This document shows positions 18,578 to 27,922 of a stretch of DNA of 37,922 nucleotides, in pieces. Below the pieces are notes generated by a model. That model was not told the origin of the DNA. It saw nothing but the letters and a program-made list of their open reading frames with translations, and ran no database searches. The stretch comes from Vulcanimicrobiota bacterium (GTDB taxonomy: Bacteria > Vulcanimicrobiota > Vulcanimicrobiia > Vulcanimicrobiales > Vulcanimicrobiaceae): contig JASHXG010000020.1 in the NCBI GenBank assembly GCA_030043675.1, positions 1-37,922 of the forward strand, given 5' to 3'. Made by a program: the position numbers and the translations under genes. Within the stretch, counting starts at the first letter, position 1, and each line of letters begins with the position of its first letter.

Positions 18578-20152
18578 TTAAGTACGTTTACGCCCTAAAA
18601 GCAGGACGCTGGGGATTGCGATGTAGGCGAGAACGCCGGTCACGAGAAAGGCGTCCGCGTACGAGAGCGCGGCGGCTTGCGCGACGACCTGTTCGGCCAG
18701 TTGCGCGGGGCTGCCGTGTTGTAAGAACTGCACGACCGGCAGGCTCGCGAGCGTCGTCTGCGCGGCGAGTACCGTTTGATGGAACTGCTCGCGCCGGTCG
18801 ACGAACGCAACGATTCCGGCCGACGAGATCGAGCCGCCCAGCTGGAAGGCCAGCACGATGAACGAGGCCGCTTTGGGCGCCGCCTGCGGCACAACCGCGC
18901 GCATCGTCGCGACCAGCAGCGGCGAGTAGACGAACGCCGATCCCGTGCCAACCACCAAAAGCGGCAGCACGAAAGTGCCGAGATCGCTTTGCGTGGTCGT
19001 GACGTTGCCTAGCCATACCAATCCGATCCCGGCCACCGCCAAACCCGCGCCGATCAATGGACGCAGGTCGGCACTAGGAAGACCGGTGAGCCGCGCGACC
19101 GGCATCGTCAGCAGCAGCACGGGCAGCGCGCGAATGCCGATCAACAAGCCGGCCAGCGTGCTGGTAAAGCCGAGATCCTCGACCGTGAACTGCGGCAAGA
19201 GCAGCAACGGCGGGAAGACGATTCCGGCCAGCGTGCCGGCGATTCCGATCGCTGCGGCCACCGCCGGCTGGCGCAGGACGCGCAAGTCCACGATCGGCTC
19301 GGCCACACGCAGCTCCCACCAGACGAACACCCCGGTCGCGATCACCGCCAGCCAAGTGCACAGCACGATCGATCGATCGGAGAACCAGTCGTCGTGTTGA
19401 CCCTGGTCGAGCACGTATTGCATGCAGCTGACTGCGAGGATCAGCAGCCCAATGCCGATGACGTCGACGCGCGCTTTCTGGCGTTGTCCGTTGTCTCGCA
19501 TGTAGCGCCACAACAAGACCAGTGCAACGATGCCCGGGACGAGATTCACGTCGAAGACCCACGGCCACGAGAAGTTATCGACCAGGACGCCGCCGAGCGT
19601 CGGTCCTACCGAAGGCCCGAGGATCGTGCCGAGCGCGAAGATCGATTGGCTCATGCCGAGCTGCTCGGGCGGAAAGGTGTCGCGCAATACCACTTGCGCG
19701 ACCGCGAGCAAGCCACCGCCGAACGCGCCTTGCACTACGCGAAAGAGAATCAGCGCGGTCAACGAGGTCGCCAGGCCGCAGAGCATCGATGCGAACGTGA
19801 ATCCCGCAATAGAGATAAGAAAGTAGTTCTTGCGCCCGAAGCGTAGCTGGAGCCACGGCGTCATCGGAATCACGACGACGTTGGCGATCACGTAACCGGT
19901 GAGCACCCAAGTCGCCTCGTCAACGGTCGCTCCCAAGTTGCCTTGAATCGTCGGCAACGCGACATTCACGATCGTCAGATCGATCGTCTGCAACAGCGCC
20001 GCCAGCATCACGCCGGCCACCACCAAGTAGCGGCGCGCGCCGTATTCGACGAGTGAGGGCGCAGCCGAAGCCGGCCTCGGCGTCGTTACGGGCGGGCGGG
20101 GGCGTGCGGGAATAACGCCGGTGACTGCGCCGGCTCTTTCGGCAACTGACAT
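18578..20152 (-). CDS. DHA2-family MFS multidrug transporter (EmrB/QacA type)
   Basis: 524 aa; 'LLQTIDLTIVNVALPTIQGNLGATVDEATWVLTGYVIANVVVIPMTPWLQLRFGRKNYF'. Confidence 0.93.
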   Translation of the reverse strand: MSVAERAGAVTGVIPARPRPPVTTPRPASAAPSLVEYGARRYLVVAGVMLAALLQTIDLTIVNVALPTIQGNLGATVDEATWVLTGYVIANVVVIPMTPWLQLRFGRKNYFLISIAGFTFASMLCGLATSLTALILFRVVQGAFGGGLLAVAQVVLRDTFPPEQLGMSQSIFALGTILGPSVGPTLGGVLVDNFSWPWVFDVNLVPGIVALVLLWRYMRDNGQRQKARVDVIGIGLLILAVSCMQYVLDQGQHDDWFSDRSIVLCTWLAVIATGVFVWWELRVAEPIVDLRVLRQPAVAAAIGIAGTLAGIVFPPLLLLPQFTVEDLGFTSTLAGLLIGIRALPVLLLTMPVARLTGLPSADLRPLIGAGLAVAGIGLVWLGNVTTTQSDLGTFVLPLLVVGTGSAFVYSPLLVATMRAVVPQAAPKAASFIVLAFQLGGSISSAGIVAFVDRREQFHQTVLAAQTTLASLPVVQFLQHGSPAQLAEQVVAQAAALSYADAFLVTGVLAYIAIPSVLLLGRKRT

Positions 20153-20224
20153 AAATAGCAGGTTGTTATGTGAGGAAAGCGGCTTGCGTTCAGAGTAGCC
20201 TCTATGCGATACTATGACTAGAGC

Positions 20225-20243
20225 CTAGGTTATCCTAGTACTA
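20225..20243. promoter_or_regulatory. Candidate operator: CTAGG-TTAT-CCTAG inverted repeat plus overlapping TAGTACTA palindrome
   Basis: Located between divergent MFS (start 20152, -) and HTH regulator (start 20274, +); direct read CTAGG 20225-20229, CCTAG 20234-20238, TAGTACTA 20236-20243. Confidence 0.4.
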
Positions 20244-20273
20244 AGCCTGCTACCCTTCCAGAGGCGCCCAACC

Positions 20274-21113
20274 ATGAACAATCCCATCGAACGCCGGCCC
20301 GAGCTCAGCGACTTCCTGCGCACGCGTCGCGCGAAGATCATGCCCTCGGACGTCGGCCTGGCCGACGGCGCTCGTCGCCGCACGCCCGGCTTGCGGCGCG
20401 AAGAGGTCGCGCTGCTCGCCAACATCGGCACCACCTGGTACACGCGCCTCGAGCAGGGGCTGCCGATCAACGTCTCGGCCGACGTGCTCGCCTCGATCGC
20501 GCGGGCGCTGCGTCTGACCTCGGACGAACGTCGCCATCTCTATCTGCTCGCCGGTTTGGCGCTCTCGTTCGCGCCGCAAGACGAGGAACGTGTCAGTGAG
20601 CTCGTGCAACGCGTGCTCGACTCGCTCGATCCGTCGCCCGCGTACGTGCGCGGCCGGCGCTGGGACGTCCTGGCCTGGAACCGCAGCGCGAACGCGCTCT
20701 ACGATTTCTCTTCGCAGACCGGTCCGGCACGCAACATGGTATGGCGCCTCTTCAGACACCACACGATGCCCTGCAAGCTCGGTGATCCGGAGGCCACGAT
20801 GCGCCGCTGCGCGGCACAGTTCCGCGCCATCGCTGCGAAGTATCCCAGCGATCCGGCGTTCGTCGAGCTGATCGACGACTTGCGCGCCAATTCGCTCGAC
20901 TTCAAGCGCCTGTGGGCCGAGCACGACGTCCTCGGCTCGACCGACGGCCTCAAGCAGTTCATTCATCCGGAGTTGGGCCAAATGATTCTGGACTACACGA
21001 GCTTCGATCTCCCGGGCGACAACGACATGCGGATGAACGTTCTCACAGCTGAGCCGGGCTCGGAGACCGAACGCAAACTGAAGCTTCTAACGCCGGCGGC
21101 TGTTACCGCGTAG
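20274..21113 (+). CDS. HTH transcriptional regulator, XRE/MmyB type
   Basis: 279 aa; 'ELSDFLRTRRAKIMPSDVGLADGARRRTPGLRREEVALLANIGTTWYTRLEQGLPINVS' and C-terminal MmyB-like ligand-binding region. Confidence 0.93.
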   Translation: MNNPIERRPELSDFLRTRRAKIMPSDVGLADGARRRTPGLRREEVALLANIGTTWYTRLEQGLPINVSADVLASIARALRLTSDERRHLYLLAGLALSFAPQDEERVSELVQRVLDSLDPSPAYVRGRRWDVLAWNRSANALYDFSSQTGPARNMVWRLFRHHTMPCKLGDPEATMRRCAAQFRAIAAKYPSDPAFVELIDDLRANSLDFKRLWAEHDVLGSTDGLKQFIHPELGQMILDYTSFDLPGDNDMRMNVLTAEPGSETERKLKLLTPAAVTA

Positions 21114-21848
21114 TTAGTGCGACATGGCGCGGCGGATGGCGGCCAGCTGTTCGGCGCTGAGCACTCCCGGCGGGCTGATGAGATCGATCCGCGTTCCACG
21201 CACGATCCAGGTCAGCGGCTGCAGACGAACCCGGCGCATGACCTGACCGTTACGGCCGAACTGCACGAGGGCGTGCTCGCCCAAGGCCGCATTTGGTAAC
21301 GGCGGCGGGGCCGGGGGTGGCGACAGGCCTCTGACGCTCTGCGTCATCCAGAGGCGCATCGAGGATTGAGGCGTCGCTCCCCGCGCCGCGCTCTCCATGA
21401 TCGTCAGTCCCGGCCCGCGATCGCCGCTCTGGTACGCAAACAGCAAGCGCGAATCCAGGCGCGACGAGCCGACGTTCAGTTCGTTTATCGTCACGTCGAA
21501 TCCAGCTGGAATGGCGGCCGGCGCGATCACCGCGAACGGCATGTCGCTGCGTGCCTGCTCCAGGCTCACCGTGCTGACGGCGACCGGGACGGCCTGCCCG
21601 CCGATCGTGGCAAAGGCTTGCAGCATGCGTTCGACCTGCGCCACCACCGCGCGGCTGCCAAGCGCGAACCCCACGATGAGAAGCGCCGTCGCCAACGCGG
21701 CACCCGCCCAACGCCACGCGAAGCCTGCCGGCGCGGCAATGGGCATCCGCGCGCGCACCGCAGCCCCCTTGAAGCGGGGCACCTCGATCGCTTCGGCATA
21801 CGCATGCGCGACTCGGCGTAGAGGTTCAACTCGTTGCGACCGATTCAT
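21114..21848 (-). CDS. Single-TM membrane protein, probable anti-sigma-type partner of the upstream ECF sigma factor
   Basis: Frame of track ORF 21114..21896; internal ATG near 21848 avoids most overlap with sigma; one TM segment 'FAWRWAGAALATALLIVGFALGSRAVVAQVERML'; position immediately downstream of sigma gene. Confidence 0.55.
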   Translation of the reverse strand: MNRSQRVEPLRRVAHAYAEAIEVPRFKGAAVRARMPIAAPAGFAWRWAGAALATALLIVGFALGSRAVVAQVERMLQAFATIGGQAVPVAVSTVSLEQARSDMPFAVIAPAAIPAGFDVTINELNVGSSRLDSRLLFAYQSGDRGPGLTIMESAARGATPQSSMRLWMTQSVRGLSPPPAPPPLPNAALGEHALVQFGRNGQVMRRVRLQPLTWIVRGTRIDLISPPGVLSAEQLAAIRRAMSH

Positions 21849-22395
21849 CTCCATACCTTTCATCATTGTGCGTTGGCGAGGGCGATGACGATGCATACTC
21901 TTCGAGCAAGCTGCGAAGCCGGCGATGGGCGAGCATGAGCCGCCAACGCACCGTCACCGGAGAAGCGCCGACTACGCGGGCAATTTCGCTGCTGTTGAGC
22001 TCGAAGTAATAACGCAGCAACACGGCCAACCGCAGCTGCGAGTCGAGGGAATCGATGGCCGCGCGGACGTCGAGCCGTTGCGCGAGCGCGCCGCTCTCGG
22101 AATATGCGACGAGCTCGGCAACCGGCTCCCGCGGACGCGCGCGCAGGAGCCGCCGGGACTCGTTCACGACGATGCGATAGAACCAGACCGGGAAACGCTC
22201 GGGCCGCCGTAGCTGCGTCATCGCACACCACGCGCGGGCGCAGCCTTCCTGCGCCGCGTCCTCGGCTGCGGAACGATCTTTGAGGATCGACCAAGCGAGG
22301 CGATAGGCATCCGGCCAGACCGCTGCAATCAGTTCGGCGGTCGCGACGGCGTCGCCGGCCGCGGCGCGCGCGATCAGCGCTTGGCTGCACTCCAT
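21826..22395 (-). CDS. ECF RNA polymerase sigma factor
   Basis: 189 aa; region 2 'AYRLAWSILKDRSAAEDAAQEGCARAWCAM', region 4 'LAVLLRYYFELNSSEIARVVGASPVTVRWRLMLAHRRLRSLL'. Confidence 0.93.
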   Translation of the reverse strand: MECSQALIARAAAGDAVATAELIAAVWPDAYRLAWSILKDRSAAEDAAQEGCARAWCAMTQLRRPERFPVWFYRIVVNESRRLLRARPREPVAELVAYSESGALAQRLDVRAAIDSLDSQLRLAVLLRYYFELNSSEIARVVGASPVTVRWRLMLAHRRLRSLLEEYASSSPSPTHNDERYGDESVATS

Positions 22396-22455
22396 GAATA
22401 GTAGATACTTCCAACGGCCCTAAGTGTTGGAACCGTGGGCCGGCCGGCAGCCGCC

Positions 22456-23181
22456 TTACTGCTTGGCCATCGAGTCGGAGACGAGGTTCAACGTCGTCTG
22501 GTAGATCGTTTCCGCATTGGCTTTTACGCCGATATTCTGCTGCTCGGTCGTGTATTCGTCAATCGAGGTCGGAAGCAAACGGTTGTAGTTGTAGTCGACC
22601 TTCGTCTCCACGCTCGTCGTCGTGGCACCGATCGTCGTGTCCTCGGTGTGGCGAGTCTCTTCGATCGTCATGACGCCGCCATCGTTCGTCTTAATCGTGT
22701 AGTCGGCGCTCAGCCTCGTGGCGCCACTGCTCTGCGCAATCGACCAGTGCTGCTTGTCATCGACGTGGCTTGGATCGATGAAGTTCGCACCGAGAAAGCG
22801 CAGAAGCGTGTACTCTTCGCTATTCACCGTCTTGCTCTGGTCACAGATGACGGTCGTGTTACCGTAGACCGCGCACGTCGCCGGCGCCGCGCTGCGGACG
22901 TAATCGGCCTGCTCGCTCACCACCACGACCAGACCCCGATCCTGAGCTTCCCGCAACACGTCGACGGTAATGGTGCCCTTGTCGTCGAGGTTGCCGTTGT
23001 AGCCGCTCCCACTGCCTTCACCGGGATCGTTGGTCTTGAGGCCGCGCTGGCGCGACTGGTAGCTGAATGCGTAAACCAGGTGGCGAAGCGGCGGCGTATC
23101 GGCGGCGGCAGCCAGGGCGGCGCACCCGAAGGCGCAGAACATCGCCAAGGCGAGAGGGCGAATCAGATATGCGTGTCGCAT
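22456..23181 (-). CDS. Exported hypothetical protein
   Basis: Start trimmed to ATG 23181 (MRHAYLIRPLALAMFCAFGCAALAAAADT...) with strong SD GGAGGGAG. Confidence 0.75.
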   Translation of the reverse strand: MRHAYLIRPLALAMFCAFGCAALAAAADTPPLRHLVYAFSYQSRQRGLKTNDPGEGSGSGYNGNLDDKGTITVDVLREAQDRGLVVVVSEQADYVRSAAPATCAVYGNTTVICDQSKTVNSEEYTLLRFLGANFIDPSHVDDKQHWSIAQSSGATRLSADYTIKTNDGGVMTIEETRHTEDTTIGATTTSVETKVDYNYNRLLPTSIDEYTTEQQNIGVKANAETIYQTTLNLVSDSMAKQ

Positions 23182-24446
23182 TGCAACTCCCTCCGGTCGC
23201 TTCACCGCTTCATCGGCGAGCAGGCGCGGTCCTTGGAGCGATCCTAGCCGTTGCGGCCGCTGCTGCAATCGCGGCCGGCGCGCGCGCTCAGAGCGGCCTG
23301 CCCGAAGGCAACGGCAAAGCGATCGTGCAGGCAACTTGCGGAGAGTGCCACGGGCTCGGCCAGGTGGTCAACTCCGGTTACACGCGGCGAGGCTGGGCCA
23401 ATGTCGTCGCGATGATGATCAACGCCGGCGCGAAGCTTTCACCGAGTCAGGTGAGCACCGTCGTCGACTACCTCGCCAAGAACTTTCCGGAAAAGGCAGC
23501 GCCGGCCGCCGTCATCGTGCCCGGCGCGATACGCGTGACGATACGCGAGTGGCCGGTGCCGATTCCGGGCTCGCGTCCGCACGATCCGCTCGCGATGCCG
23601 GATGGATCGATCTGGTATACCGGCCAGATGGCCAACGTTCTCGGCCGGCTCGATCCGGCGACCGGCGAGTTTCGGCAGTATTCTCTGCCGCCTGACTCGG
23701 GACCGCACGGCCTGGTGGCCGACAAGGACGGCAACATCTGGTACACCGCGAACTTCGGTGCATACATCGGGAAACTCGATCCGCGGACCGGACACGTCAC
23801 GCGCTATCCGATGCCCGACCCGGCGGCACGCGACCCGCACACGCCGCTCTTCGATCAACACGGCACGCTCTGGTTCACGGTGCAAGGCGGGAACTTCGTC
23901 GGCCGCCTCGATCCCGCGACGGGCGCGATCAAGCTGGTGCGGCTGCCTTCGCCGCATTCGCTGCCCTACGGCATGGTGATCAGCTCGAAAGGCGTTCCAT
24001 TCTTCGCCGAGTTCGGCGCAAATCGCATAGGCCGAATCGATCCGCAGACGATGCAGATCCACGAATACACGCTTCCGAATCCGGCCGCGCGGCCGCGACG
24101 CATCGCCAAGACGAGCGACGATATCATTTGGTATACCGACTACGCTCGCGGCTATCTCGGGCGGCTCGATCCCGTTTCGGGAGCCGTCAGCGAGTGGCCG
24201 TCGCCGGGCGGTGAGAACTCCCAACCCTACGGGATCGGCGTGATTCGCGGCGCGATCTGGTACAGCGAATCGGGCGTCCAGCCCAACACAATCGTGCGCT
24301 TCGATCCGGCGACCCACCGCTTTCAGACGTGGCCGATTCCCTCCGGCGGCGGTGTCGTCCGCAACGTGTCACCGACCTTCGACGGAAACCTCGCAATCGC
24401 GTGCAGCGGCGTCAATCGGATTGGGTTGGTCGAAATCCAGCACTAA
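23169..24446 (+). CDS. Cytochrome c domain fused to a virginiamycin B lyase-like (Vgb) beta-propeller, exported
   Basis: Start trimmed to ATG 23169; signal peptide; heme motif CGECH; repeated 'GNIWYTANFGAYIGKLDPRTG...' propeller blades. Confidence 0.85.
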   Translation: MRVALQLPPVASPLHRRAGAVLGAILAVAAAAAIAAGARAQSGLPEGNGKAIVQATCGECHGLGQVVNSGYTRRGWANVVAMMINAGAKLSPSQVSTVVDYLAKNFPEKAAPAAVIVPGAIRVTIREWPVPIPGSRPHDPLAMPDGSIWYTGQMANVLGRLDPATGEFRQYSLPPDSGPHGLVADKDGNIWYTANFGAYIGKLDPRTGHVTRYPMPDPAARDPHTPLFDQHGTLWFTVQGGNFVGRLDPATGAIKLVRLPSPHSLPYGMVISSKGVPFFAEFGANRIGRIDPQTMQIHEYTLPNPAARPRRIAKTSDDIIWYTDYARGYLGRLDPVSGAVSEWPSPGGENSQPYGIGVIRGAIWYSESGVQPNTIVRFDPATHRFQTWPIPSGGGVVRNVSPTFDGNLAIACSGVNRIGLVEIQH

Positions 24447-24567
24447 GGTTTGACCGACCCGCGAACGAGCGCGTTCGATCTTCGGTCGCCGCACGGCTTT
24501 CACAGCGATATCCTAGGCGCAGCTGTCACGCTCAAACACCTGCAATTGGCGGGACGAGGCGAGCAGC

Positions 24568-24969
24568 ATGGACGAATCTATCGCGCATTTCGAGAACGAT
24601 CTCTCGCAGGCCGGTATCGGTGCGCGCGCAGTTGCCACGCTCGCATCCCTCTATCGCGATGCGTTGCTGGAAACATCCGGCCGGGCCTGGAGCCGTCTCT
24701 ACCGCGCGACCTTCTCGACCTTGCGGGCACTCGCGCGCCGGCCGCCGAGCCGACAGTCGCACGCGGCTCTCGAGTCGATGCTCCGATTGTTGGAGGATGA
24801 TCTCGGAATGGCGCTCTTCGGCGCGTCCGCAGTCCGCCGGCTGCGCGTCTCGCTCGCGCTCGACTCGACCTCAGCGTACTTGACGCTGCAGAAGCCTTCG
24901 GATCGATCGGAGACCGGCGTCGTCGCTGCGGGACGTATCGTATGCGGCGTAACCGTCGGGCCTGAGTAG
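24568..24969 (+). CDS. Hypothetical helical protein
   Basis: 133-aa ORF with normal amino acid composition; 3' end overlaps the convergent monooxygenase by 99 bp. Confidence 0.5.
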   Translation: MDESIAHFENDLSQAGIGARAVATLASLYRDALLETSGRAWSRLYRATFSTLRALARRPPSRQSHAALESMLRLLEDDLGMALFGASAVRRLRVSLALDSTSAYLTLQKPSDRSETGVVAAGRIVCGVTVGPE

Positions 24970-26331
24970 CAGCATACCGCGGCGCGCAAACGTCCGCAGC
25001 TCGAGCACGTCTGGGAAGTCCATCACCAGACGCGTCGCGGCAGCGAAGGCGGCTTCGTTGGCGCCGGCGCCCAGCAGCAGCGCAAAGCGGCTCTTGATCC
25101 CTTCGCCGCCGCGCAGCGATTCGTCCAAGTAGCGCCGCCCGGCGCCCTCGACGATTGGGCTGCCCCGATACGAACTCGCCAAGCCGGAGAGCCTCGCGAC
25201 GAACGCACGCTGAAACGACGGAAGGCGCGAGACGACGGGGAGCATCGCGTCACGCGCAGTCTGCGCGAGGTTGCTGCGCGTGCCGAAAACCTTGGTCATT
25301 AAATCGGTAACCTCGATCACGCCTTTGACGACGCGCAGACGCTCCACGCTGTAACTCGTCAACAACTCATTCGCCGCATGGCCGCGGAGTGCGAGGTCCA
25401 GCTTCCACGCCAGGTTCCATGCATCTTGGAGTCCGGTGTTCATCCCCTGACCGCCGAACGGGCTATGGATATGCGCGGCATCGCCGGCCAGAAATATCCG
25501 GCCCACGCTCATCTGCGACACGCACCGGTGATGGATGCGAAAGAAGCTCGACCAAACCAACGACTCCGCCTCCAGGCCGGCCGGCGCGCGCTGCGCCAGC
25601 GTCTCTCGTACCAACTCGAACGATGGTGCGTCCCCTTGCGCATTCTCGAACATCGCGACGACCCTGCGATGGGCGGCGTTCATCGGGAAAATCGCCAGCG
25701 GACCATCGGCATTCGGGCAGATCTGCAATTCGTCGCCCGGGAGGGTTTGGTTGGTCACGATATCGGCCAGCATGAACGAATCGGCATATTCCGCGCCCTC
25801 GAACGTTAGCGCCAAACCGTGACGCACCGCGCTGTGCGCACCGTCGCATCCGACCACGAAAGCGGCTCGCACGGCCGACGTCTCACCGTGCCGGTCGAGG
25901 GTAACCTGGACGCGATCGGGCTGTTGCGCCGCCGATACGAATGCAGTCTCGTACTCAACGCTGCCGCCGCGGTCCACGAGCTGCTCGAGGAGCAGCCGTT
26001 CGGTCACGTCCTGCGCAACCATCGCGACGAATGGGTAAGGCGTCCTGGGCGGCGCGAACCGCAGGCGCGCGAGGGTACGCTGCGGCGAACGCAGAGCGAC
26101 CCACGCGACGCGATTGGCGGCTTCCAAGAACGGCGCCGCGACCCCGGCCATATCGAAGACTTCTAGCGTCCGGGGAAAGATCGCGAGAGCTTTCGAGTGC
26201 TCCGATTGTCCTGCGCGACTTTCGACGATCCGAAAGCGCAGCTTCCGGCGCGCGCATTCATTGGCCAGGAAGAGACCGACCGGACCGGCGCCGACGATGA
26301 GGACGTCAACGTCGCCGCCCGCATTCTGCAT
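24871..26331 (-). CDS. FAD-dependent aromatic monooxygenase (PheA/TfdB/UbiH-like)
   Basis: 486 aa; 'VDVLIVGAGPVGLFLANECARRKL' dinucleotide fold, 'GCDGAHSAVRHGL', 'RIFLAGDAAHIHSPFGGQGMNTGLQDAWNLAWKL'. Confidence 0.95.
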   Translation of the reverse strand: MQNAGGDVDVLIVGAGPVGLFLANECARRKLRFRIVESRAGQSEHSKALAIFPRTLEVFDMAGVAAPFLEAANRVAWVALRSPQRTLARLRFAPPRTPYPFVAMVAQDVTERLLLEQLVDRGGSVEYETAFVSAAQQPDRVQVTLDRHGETSAVRAAFVVGCDGAHSAVRHGLALTFEGAEYADSFMLADIVTNQTLPGDELQICPNADGPLAIFPMNAAHRRVVAMFENAQGDAPSFELVRETLAQRAPAGLEAESLVWSSFFRIHHRCVSQMSVGRIFLAGDAAHIHSPFGGQGMNTGLQDAWNLAWKLDLALRGHAANELLTSYSVERLRVVKGVIEVTDLMTKVFGTRSNLAQTARDAMLPVVSRLPSFQRAFVARLSGLASSYRGSPIVEGAGRRYLDESLRGGEGIKSRFALLLGAGANEAAFAAATRLVMDFPDVLELRTFARRGMLLLRPDGYAAYDTSRSDDAGLRSIRRLLQRQVR

Positions 26332-26357
26332 GAATCCCTCTTACCCGGGTAAGAGCA

Positions 26358-27371
26358 GTGGAAATGCGAGCAGCGGTCGTACCATCGGCAGGCGATGCAC
26401 GTTTGGAGCTGCGCGATCTCCCGCTGCCCGAACCTGTCCGCGGCCAGGCGCGGGTGAAAGTCGAAGCGTGCGGCGTCTGCCACAGTGACGTTCTCACCGT
26501 CCAAAACATCTGGCCCGGTCTTTCCTTTCCCCGCGCGCCGGGACACGAGGTGGCCGGCACGATCGATGCCCTCGGGCCCGACACGGACGGGTGGAAGGTC
26601 GGCGAACGCATCGGTGTGGGTTGGCATGGAGGGCATGACGGCACCTGCGATCGTTGCCGTCGCGGCGACTTTATCACGTGCCGCAACCTGCAAATCCCCG
26701 GCATCTCTTACGACGGCGGATACCAGCAGTTCATGGTGACTCCCGTCGTTGGGATGGCGCGCATCCCCGACGCGCTCACCGCGGTCGAAGCCGCTCCATT
26801 GATGTGTGCCGGGATCACGACCTTCAACTCGCTGCGCAACAGCGACGCGCGGGCCGGCGATCTGGTCGCGATTCTGGGAATCGGCGGCCTCGGCCACCTC
26901 GCCGTGCAGTACGCAGCGAAAATGGGGTTTCGCACGGCCGCAATCGCCCGCGGAAGCGACAAAGAGCAGCTGGCGCGATCGCTCGGCGCGGCGCACTATA
27001 TCGACAGCAGCCGCGCCGACGTCGCAGCCGAGCTTCAACGTTTGGGCGGCGCCAAGCTCGTCCTCTCGACCGTGACCGCCGCCGATGCGATGGAGCCGGT
27101 CTTCGGGGGACTCGGCGTCGACGGAGAGCTGCTCGTCGTAGGCGCCTCGTTTGCGCCCCTGCCGGTGAACACGGCAGCGATGATCGGCGCACGTCAGTCG
27201 ATCCAAGCCTGGCCCTCGGGCACCTCGGCCGACTCGGAAGACGCGATGAACTTCAGCGCGCAGACGGGCGTTCGCGCGATGGTCGAAACGATGCCGCTCG
27301 AACGCGCGCAGGACGCCTACGACCGCATGCTGAGCGGCGCGGCGCGCTTCCGCATGGTCTTGACGATCTAG
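26358..27371 (+). CDS. Zinc-dependent alcohol dehydrogenase (MDR family)
   Basis: 337 aa; 'VEACGVCHSDVLTVQNIWPGLSFPRAPGHEVAGTID', 'GHDGTCDRCRRGDFITCRN', 'ILGIGGLGHLAVQYAAKMG'. Confidence 0.95.
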   Translation: MEMRAAVVPSAGDARLELRDLPLPEPVRGQARVKVEACGVCHSDVLTVQNIWPGLSFPRAPGHEVAGTIDALGPDTDGWKVGERIGVGWHGGHDGTCDRCRRGDFITCRNLQIPGISYDGGYQQFMVTPVVGMARIPDALTAVEAAPLMCAGITTFNSLRNSDARAGDLVAILGIGGLGHLAVQYAAKMGFRTAAIARGSDKEQLARSLGAAHYIDSSRADVAAELQRLGGAKLVLSTVTAADAMEPVFGGLGVDGELLVVGASFAPLPVNTAAMIGARQSIQAWPSGTSADSEDAMNFSAQTGVRAMVETMPLERAQDAYDRMLSGAARFRMVLTI

Positions 27372-27374
27372 CCG

Positions 27375-27884
27375 TTAGGAGCCGAGCAGCGACTCTACGG
27401 TCGCGCGAACGTCGTCGTCTTGAGAGTCGCCCACGATCGTTCGGTGCAGCGCGCCCCGCCGATCGAAGATGAGCTCGGTAGGCCAGGCTTGGACGTCATA
27501 GGCGTGCCAGAGCGCAAAATCGTTGTCGATCGCGACCGGCCAGACGATGCCTTGGCTGGCGAGGCTCTGCTCGACGTAAGGCCGCGAACGTTCCACCGGC
27601 GTCTCCGGTGCGTGGATGCCGATGATCCTCAAGCCACGCGCGCGGTCGCGAGCATAAAGCGCGCGTAGGGTGGGCACGACGTTTCGGCAGTTGAAGCAGT
27701 CGACGGTAAAGACGTCGAGGACCACGACGTCACCTGACAGATCCCGGGCCGAAACGCGGCCGTTGATCCAATCGCCGGCTCCGTCGAGCCGGTCGAGCGA
27801 CACTGACGCGGCGCTTGCCGGCTGACGGGCAGGCATGCACGCCGCGGCTATGCAGCATGCGACCGCGAGCAGCCACCATCGCAT
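27375..27884 (-). CDS. Thioredoxin-fold (TlpA/redoxin-like) lipoprotein
   Basis: Start likely at internal ATG (MRWWLLAVACCIAAACMPARQ); CxxC-type 'FTVDCFNCRNVVPTLRALYARDR', 'WPTELIFDRRG'. Confidence 0.85.
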   Translation of the reverse strand: MRWWLLAVACCIAAACMPARQPASAASVSLDRLDGAGDWINGRVSARDLSGDVVVLDVFTVDCFNCRNVVPTLRALYARDRARGLRIIGIHAPETPVERSRPYVEQSLASQGIVWPVAIDNDFALWHAYDVQAWPTELIFDRRGALHRTIVGDSQDDDVRATVESLLGS

Positions 27885-27922
27885 GATCGTTGTACGCCAC
27901 CACTTGCCGATTGGATGAGTCC

